Shown: positions 14,580 to 18,442 of the stretch, in pieces
How positions within the stretch are numbered: position 1 is the first letter of the stretch
Layout: each line of letters opens with the position of its first letter
DNA from: Planctomycetota bacterium
Lineage (GTDB): Bacteria > Planctomycetota > MHYJ01 > JACPRB01
Direction: 5' to 3'
NCBI GenBank assembly: GCA_023261405.1
Contig: JAHFOZ010000001.1
Span: forward strand, 35,383-53,824
DNA length: 18,442 nucleotides
Made by a program: the position numbers and the translations under genes
The notes under the pieces: generated by a model
Databases searched by the model: none
What the model was told of the DNA's origin: nothing
Seen by the model: the letters and a program-made list of their open reading frames with translations, nothing else

Positions 14580-15653
14580 ATGACAGCGTTCTCATTCGCC
14601 GTGCAGGTGACCGGCCGCTCCGCGCCCGTGGAACCGGGGTTCTGGGGGAGCACCCTGGGCCTGGGGGTGATCGGCGCCGGGTTCCTCTTCGGGATCATCA
14701 TGATGATCATCCTGATGAGCTACGGCCGGCTCTACATCCAGGCGCTCCTCTCGGGCGCGCGCGTGGGGCTGCTCGATCTCGTGGGGATGTCGCTCCGGAG
14801 GGTCTCGCCCCACACGATCGTGAACGCGCGGGTCATGTCGGTGAAGGCCGGCATCCCGCTCGAGACGAACCAGCTCGAGGCGCACTACCTGGCGAAGGGC
14901 AACGTGGTGCGCGTGATCACCGCGCTCATCGCCGCCAGCAAGGCGAAGATCAAGCTCTCGTTCGAGCAGGCGGCGGCGATCGACCTGGCCGGCCGCGACG
15001 TGCTCGACGCGGTGCAGACGAGCGTGCGCCCCAAGGTCATCGACGCGCCCGACCCCAAGAAGGGCCGCGAGACGCTCGACGCCGTGGCGAAGGACGGCAT
15101 CCAGCTCAAGGTGAAGGCCCGCGTCACGGTGCGGACCAACCTCGAGCGGCTGGTGGGCGGCGCGACGGAGGAGACCATCATCGCCCGCGTGGGCGAGGGC
15201 ATCGTGAGCTCGATCGGCTCGGCGGAGAGCTACAAGACGGTGCTCGAGAACCCGGACCGCATCTCCAAGGGCGTGCTCGACAAGGGGCTCGACTCGCAGA
15301 CGGCGTTCGAGATCGTCTCGATCGACATCGCCGACGTGGACGTGGGCGACAACGTGGGCGCGCGCCTGCGGGTCGACCAGGCCGAGGCCGACAAGCGCAT
15401 GGCGCAGGCCGAGGCGGAGAAGCGCCGCGCCCTCGCCGTGGCGCGCGAGCAGGAGATGATCGCGCTCGACAAGGAGAACCGGGCCAAGGTCACGCTGGCG
15501 GAGGCGGAGCTCCCCATGGCGATGGCGGAGGCCTTCCGCGCCGGGCGCCTCGGGATCATGGACTACTACAACATGCGGAACGTCCAGGCGGACACCGAGA
15601 TGCGCCACTCGATCAGCACGCCCCCCGGCGGGCCGCAGGCGAAACCCCAGTAG
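14580..15653 (+). CDS. floA: Flotillin-like membrane-organising protein FloA
   Basis: 357 aa, close to the usual length of about 330. Start ATG 14580 after GGAGG. One hydrophobic hairpin-like segment (about 25-57) anchors it in the membrane. The SPFH-type body follows (about 80-260), with family blocks GIPLETNQLEAHYLAKGNV, VRPKVIDAPDPKKGRETLDA and ARVTVRTNLERLVGGATEET. A Glu/Ala-rich coiled coil follows (about 265-318), then the conserved GRLGIMDYYNMRNVQADTEM (322-341). FloA proteins oligomerise in membrane microdomains and influence membrane fluidity and protein assembly. It sits behind two NfeD genes, the standard pairing. Confidence 0.95.
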   Translation: MTAFSFAVQVTGRSAPVEPGFWGSTLGLGVIGAGFLFGIIMMIILMSYGRLYIQALLSGARVGLLDLVGMSLRRVSPHTIVNARVMSVKAGIPLETNQLEAHYLAKGNVVRVITALIAASKAKIKLSFEQAAAIDLAGRDVLDAVQTSVRPKVIDAPDPKKGRETLDAVAKDGIQLKVKARVTVRTNLERLVGGATEETIIARVGEGIVSSIGSAESYKTVLENPDRISKGVLDKGLDSQTAFEIVSIDIADVDVGDNVGARLRVDQAEADKRMAQAEAEKRRALAVAREQEMIALDKENRAKVTLAEAELPMAMAEAFRAGRLGIMDYYNMRNVQADTEMRHSISTPPGGPQAKPQ

Positions 15654-15665
15654 GCGGAGATTCCG

Positions 15666-16226
15666 ATGACCTGGACGCTCCTCGGCGACGGCGGCGTCGA
15701 TGGCGGGTTGATCAAGCTCATCATCTGGGCGGTGATCATCGCCTTCGCGCTGGTGAGCTCGCTCGTGCAGAAGCTCCGCTCGAAGAAGCCGGAGCCGACC
15801 CGGGGCGAGGCGCCGCCCCAGGACCCGCAGCCGGGAAGCGCCCAGCTGCCGTACGAGGAGCTGGTGGACGAGCTCTTCGGCCCCTACATGAAGCGCCGGC
15901 GGGAGGAGCACGCGGCGGCGAAGCGCGCCCGGGAGTCCGCTCCCGCGGAGGTCGAGGTCGTCGAGGAGGAGGAGGACGCCCCGGAGGCGCCCCCTCCCTA
16001 TGTCCCCCGCCAGGCGCCCGCGCCCGCGGCGCCGCGTCCCGACTTCCGGGTCATCGAGGAGGCGCCCTCCGCGCCGATCCCGCAGGCCGCCCCGGCCGCC
16101 ACCGCGACGAGACCGCGAAGCGGCCGCTCGCTCGACGAGATCCTCTTTGCCAACCGGGCCCTCTCGCCGGGCGCGAAGCTCATCCTGTCCGCGGAGATCC
16201 TGCGTCGGCCCGGCGCGCGGCGCTGA
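15666..16226 (+). CDS. Single-pass membrane protein of the flotillin operon, proline-rich
   Basis: 186 aa, 12 bp after floA with ribosome site CGGAG. One membrane helix (about 14-35, LIKLIIWAVIIAFALVSSLV) is followed by a Pro/Ala/Glu-rich, probably disordered cytoplasmic stretch. A short helix at about 58-82 (LPYEELVDELFGPYMKRR) precedes a run of acidic residues (96-103). The last 30 residues form an ordered tail (SLDEILFANRALSPGAKLIL, then SAEIL). I recall similar tails in small proteins encoded after floA in planctomycetes, though this was not checked by search. No enzyme motif. Probably an adaptor of the flotillin/NfeD complex, by position. Confidence 0.75.
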   Translation: MTWTLLGDGGVDGGLIKLIIWAVIIAFALVSSLVQKLRSKKPEPTRGEAPPQDPQPGSAQLPYEELVDELFGPYMKRRREEHAAAKRARESAPAEVEVVEEEEDAPEAPPPYVPRQAPAPAAPRPDFRVIEEAPSAPIPQAAPAATATRPRSGRSLDEILFANRALSPGAKLILSAEILRRPGARR

Positions 16227-16303
16227 TCGCGTCCCCGTCAGGGTACGGAGGCCGGCCGACGCACGCCCTTGAAGATCGCCCGCAGCGCCAGGTTGCCGAT
16301 GTC

Positions 16304-16411
16304 TCAGAACCAGAGGAAGTTCTGCGGCCCGTAGTAGTCCCAGTAGAGCGGGATCCAGACGCCGATCCAGAGCGTCCATCCGACCTTGAGCAGGAGCGGG
16401 ATCCGTTTCAT
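16304..16411 (-). pseudogene. Short membrane ORF truncated by an in-frame TGA
   Basis: The ATG at 16411 overlaps the stop of the previous gene (ATGA), so it is positioned for coupled translation. It reads MKRIPLLLKVGWTLWIGVWI followed by PLYWDYYGPQNFLWF, then TGA (16306-16304), then DIGNLAL and 14 more codons to a second TGA at 16240-16238. The WxPxYW...YGPxNFLWF-C-DI pattern matches the start of a family of polytopic membrane proteins that, as I remember them, have Cys or Ser at the TGA position and run to about 200 aa. Here both the stop and the loss of hydrophobic sequence after DIGNLAL indicate a decayed remnant. A real 35-aa peptide is possible. Selenocysteine is unlikely: no good hairpin follows the TGA. 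Confidence 0.5.
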
Positions 16412-18099
16412 CGCGCAGCTCCGGGACGGCGGCGGACCACGAGGAGCCCGAGGACCGCAGCCCAGAGCGCCGGCCACGCGCCGGACACGCCGGCGACGGA
16501 CACGGAAGCGCATCCGCCGCCCGTCAGCCCCCCGCCATAACCCGACCCGCCTCCCGAGGAGCCGGAAGAACCCGTGGTGGAAACGGGATTGTTGACGAAG
16601 GTCACCCACGCGGAGGTCTCCCCTTCCGAATCTTTGGTCCGGGCCTGCCAGCGATAGAGCCGGCCCGATTTCAGGTCCGTCACCTCCGCCCGGGAAACGC
16701 CGCCGGTGCCGGCGAGACTCCCCACCGCCGTGGGCACGTTGAAGAAAGCGGCGCCGTCCGATCGGACCTCCACCTCGAGCACGAGGCCCCGGGGCGAGCC
16801 GGCCTCCAGAACGGTGCCCTGGGCGATGAAGCCGGATTCCGAGAGGGCCGACCCGGCGGGGATGAGGGTGGACCCGTTGAGCCGCCGCTGGGAAAGGTCC
16901 TTCGGGTCTTGGGGAAACCAGGCGGTGGGGCCGTTGAGGATGAAGTCGGCGTCCGCGGGGACGCCGTCCAGGTTGGACCCGAACGCGACCCACTCGGAGG
17001 TCCCGCCCAGGGCGTGGAGGGTGCGGGATCGCCAGTGGTGGGCTTCAGCGGGGAGCCGGAGGCAGGCCGTCGCGGCATATCCGCCCAGCACGAACCCGGT
17101 CGAGAGGGCGGCGTTCCCGTCGAAGACGATCCCGACGGGCTTGACCTCGAACTCAAGGGCCACCAACTCCAAGGGGTCATACGGCGTCGTCCCGCGGAAG
17201 GCCACCTGGCTCTCGCCGCTGGTTCCGCCCACCGGGAGGGCGGTCAGGAGATCGGTGTGAAGCTGGCCGAGATCCACGGGCGGCTGGGGGACGGGAGGAG
17301 AGTCGGCGGGGACTCGGGTGAAGTCGGTCGCGGGAGGCGCGACCTCGGGTTCGATCTGGTACTCCAGCCAGGGGCCGCGCGTCGAATCATAGGCCTCCGT
17401 GCGGACCCGCCAGTGGAAGGGACCGGGAGTGACTCGGACGGTGGCGTTCGACTGCCGGCGCACCTGAACGGGCGATCCTTCCTGCAGCCCTTCCCCGTCG
17501 AAGGCGACGCCGGCGGGTTTCACCTCGAACTGGGCATGGACGAGCATTCCGCTGGTGCTGTGGACGCGAGCCTGGAGGATCACGCCCACCTCCGGGGTCT
17601 CGCCGCCGGGCGGGAGGACAAGGGCCGCATCCAGCCGGAACTGCCGCGGCTCGGAGGGCTTCGAGGGGTCGACGGTGAAATCGATGTCCGAGGGGCCGCG
17701 AAAGTCGGCCTGGGGGGACCTGAGACCCTGCTGGTCCAGCGTCTCCGCGCACCAGCCGTAGCTTCCCTCGGGAATCCCGGAGAAGTCCACGCGGGTGCGG
17801 CACCCGTCCGGGACCCACTCGCTCATGGCCGAGGCGGAGAAACTTCGGGGTTGATTCACGGAGAAGACCCGGACCTGCAGCGCGACGTACATGGTGGGAG
17901 CGGCCGTCGCCAGGGTGGCCTCGAACCGCAGGGTGCCTTCAAGGGCGTTTCCCCCGGGCGGGATGGGCACGTGGAGATCGTCGAGTTGGACGAGGTCCGC
18001 GGGGGCAGGGGGCGGTCCGGGACGGTCATCCCGGTCGTCGCATCCGAGGCCGCAGCTGAATCCGGCGGCGGCGAGGATCACCATCAGGCTCTTCATCAT
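16408..18099 (-). CDS. Secreted four-repeat beta-sandwich protein with CTERM-like sorting tail
   Basis: 563 aa. ATG 18099 is chosen over 18126 because AGGAGG ends 5 bases before it and the signal peptide then starts the protein (MMKSLMVILAAAGFS; Cys16 or Cys20 might be lipidated, but neither has a clean lipobox). Four repeats of about 105 residues (about 36-142, 151-260, 275-386, 401-501) each begin with a Leu-rich strand and P-GG/AG turn (VPIPPGG, LVLPPGG, TALPVGG, TLIPAGS). Each ends with a W-x-x-RT...W-x-x-F strand (FHWRVRT, HHWRSRT, YRWQART), like fibronectin III domains. The tail is a Gly/Ser linker, GGGC (Cys530), a hydrophobic helix (AWPALWAAVLGLLVV) and RRR, the pattern of C-terminal sorting signals such as MYXO- or JDVT-CTERM. 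Probably surface-exposed and cotranscribed with the receptor-like gene 69 bp upstream. Confidence 0.8.
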   Translation of the reverse strand: MMKSLMVILAAAGFSCGLGCDDRDDRPGPPPAPADLVQLDDLHVPIPPGGNALEGTLRFEATLATAAPTMYVALQVRVFSVNQPRSFSASAMSEWVPDGCRTRVDFSGIPEGSYGWCAETLDQQGLRSPQADFRGPSDIDFTVDPSKPSEPRQFRLDAALVLPPGGETPEVGVILQARVHSTSGMLVHAQFEVKPAGVAFDGEGLQEGSPVQVRRQSNATVRVTPGPFHWRVRTEAYDSTRGPWLEYQIEPEVAPPATDFTRVPADSPPVPQPPVDLGQLHTDLLTALPVGGTSGESQVAFRGTTPYDPLELVALEFEVKPVGIVFDGNAALSTGFVLGGYAATACLRLPAEAHHWRSRTLHALGGTSEWVAFGSNLDGVPADADFILNGPTAWFPQDPKDLSQRRLNGSTLIPAGSALSESGFIAQGTVLEAGSPRGLVLEVEVRSDGAAFFNVPTAVGSLAGTGGVSRAEVTDLKSGRLYRWQARTKDSEGETSAWVTFVNNPVSTTGSSGSSGGGSGYGGGLTGGGCASVSVAGVSGAWPALWAAVLGLLVVRRRPGAAR

Positions 18100-18168
18100 A
18101 CGGTCCTCCTTCGGTTCCGATCTCATTTCGGGATCCGGGAGGAGGTGTTTGGAGGGATCGCGAATCCG

Positions 18169-18330
18169 CTACCAGGCCAGGTCGAGGCCGCCCATCAGGA
18201 GGAGGCCGTAGGCGTCGCCCTGGGGGTGCTCGCGGTGGTCGTGGTCGAGCAGGTTGAATCCCTGGACGAAAACGGTGGAGCTCGCCGACTTCAACGTGAA
18301 CGCGTAGGCGATCCTCCCGTTGACTAAGTA
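18169..18330 (-). pseudogene. C-terminal end of a TonB-dependent receptor-like outer membrane protein
   Basis: The minus frame ending at TAG 18171-18169 reads LVNGRIAYAFTLKSASSTVF, then VQGFNLLDHDHREHPQGDAY, then GLLLMGGLDLAW. The NLLDHDHREHP-GDAYG block and the final aromatic residue after alternating hydrophobics are typical of the last strands of TonB-dependent receptors. Outer membrane location and nutrient or siderophore uptake follow from the family. Beyond about 18330 the frame stays open to the window edge, but the codons become unlike the neighbours (TTA, ATA, CTT, AGG, CGA) and the protein no longer looks like a beta-barrel. The gene is therefore either truncated by an insertion or the similarity simply fades. 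Stop is 69 bp before the next gene, same strand. Confidence 0.55.
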
Positions 18331-18442
18331 CCTGTCCCCAAGTATATCCGAATAGCATGTGGGCTCACGTGACGACTGATGGTGATGGCTGCTTCGGGTC
18401 CTGCGTTGATTGCGCCGAGGACCGATCTCACATGTTCCATGA
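18325..18442 (-). mobile_element. Possible end of an inserted element (partial)
   Basis: The sequence from TAAGTACCTGTCCCC (18325-18339) onward has lower G+C than the adjoining gene. Its minus strand carries another open frame from the window edge that ends exactly in this block (ATG 18440, ...IRIYLGTGT, TAG 18328-18326). The reverse-complement string GGGGACAGGTACTTA is one I have seen repeated in many bacterial genomes near REP-associated/IS200-like transposases, but I cannot verify this here. The other end lies outside the window. Confidence 0.25.

Noticed and set aside
12767..14710. Long minus-strand open frame of 647 codons
   Set aside because: It is opposite the NfeD genes, rich in Asp/His/Arg without any domain, and is a shadow of high-GC coding. 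The same applies to long frames opposite dnaA, the methyltransferase, the helical-repeat gene and floA.
16304..16306. TGA read as selenocysteine
   Set aside because: No convincing stem-loop in the 40 bases after the TGA, the sequence after it loses the hydrophobic family pattern, and TGA works as a normal stop in neighbouring genes.
16590..16599. Exact copy of the operator left arm TGTTGACGAA
   Set aside because: It lies inside a coding sequence (Phe-Val-Asn-Asn), has no second arm and no promoter nearby, so chance is the simplest reading.

Overview
This is high-GC bacterial DNA with densely packed genes on both strands. No rRNA, tRNA, CRISPR array or complete insertion sequence was seen. 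The likely source is a Planctomycetota-like bacterium. The clues are a secreted protein with a 'TLK-GG-xVxGxVxE' start, tandem HtrA/PDZ lipoproteins, and an NfeD1-NfeD2-FloA-small membrane protein operon whose last member ends in a conserved-looking 'LSAEIL' tail. This assignment is inference from gene style, not from a phylogenetic marker search.

Layout. (1) Positions 1-3925: the 5' part of a small secreted protein on the minus strand, then a divergent, overlapping pair made of an HtrA-like lipoprotein protease (catalytic triad intact) and a larger relative that appears to carry two dead protease domains plus two PDZ domains. (2) 4016-4777: a protein with an MshEN/GspE-N-like N-terminus and a STAS domain. 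(3) 4778-5168: the only long intergenic stretch, AT-rich and full of inverted repeats, lying between convergent genes just past the 3' end of dnaA. It is a candidate replication origin or structured RNA. (4) 5169-7099, minus strand: an FHA membrane protein and dnaA, joined by an ATGA overlap. (5) 7326-8216, plus strand: a ParB/Spo0J-family protein divergent from the FHA-dnaA unit. (6) 8223-12395, minus strand: a double-zinc-ribbon protein, a zinc-ribbon/helical-repeat protein and an N6-adenine DNA methyltransferase. (7) 12644-16226, plus strand: NfeD1 membrane protease, short NfeD, flotillin-like FloA and a small membrane protein. (8) 16304-18442, minus strand: the C-terminal end of a TonB-dependent receptor-like protein (possibly cut by an insertion), a four-repeat secreted protein with a CTERM-like tail, and a very short membrane ORF coupled to it that stops at an in-frame TGA.

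The most interesting signal is regulatory. The two divergent intergenic regions 7100-7325 and 12396-12643 each contain a 33-bp inverted repeat with the same half-site (TGTTAACGA-AT) and the same G+C core. The two copies are identical at 25 of 33 positions. This suggests one unknown regulator controlling FHA-dnaA / parB-like on one side and zinc-ribbon-HEAT-methyltransferase / NfeD-flotillin on the other. Three promoters next to these sites share a TAGAA(T/A) -10 hexamer. The DnaA protein also has unusual residues at DNA-contact positions of domain IV, which fits the absence of canonical DnaA boxes in the window.
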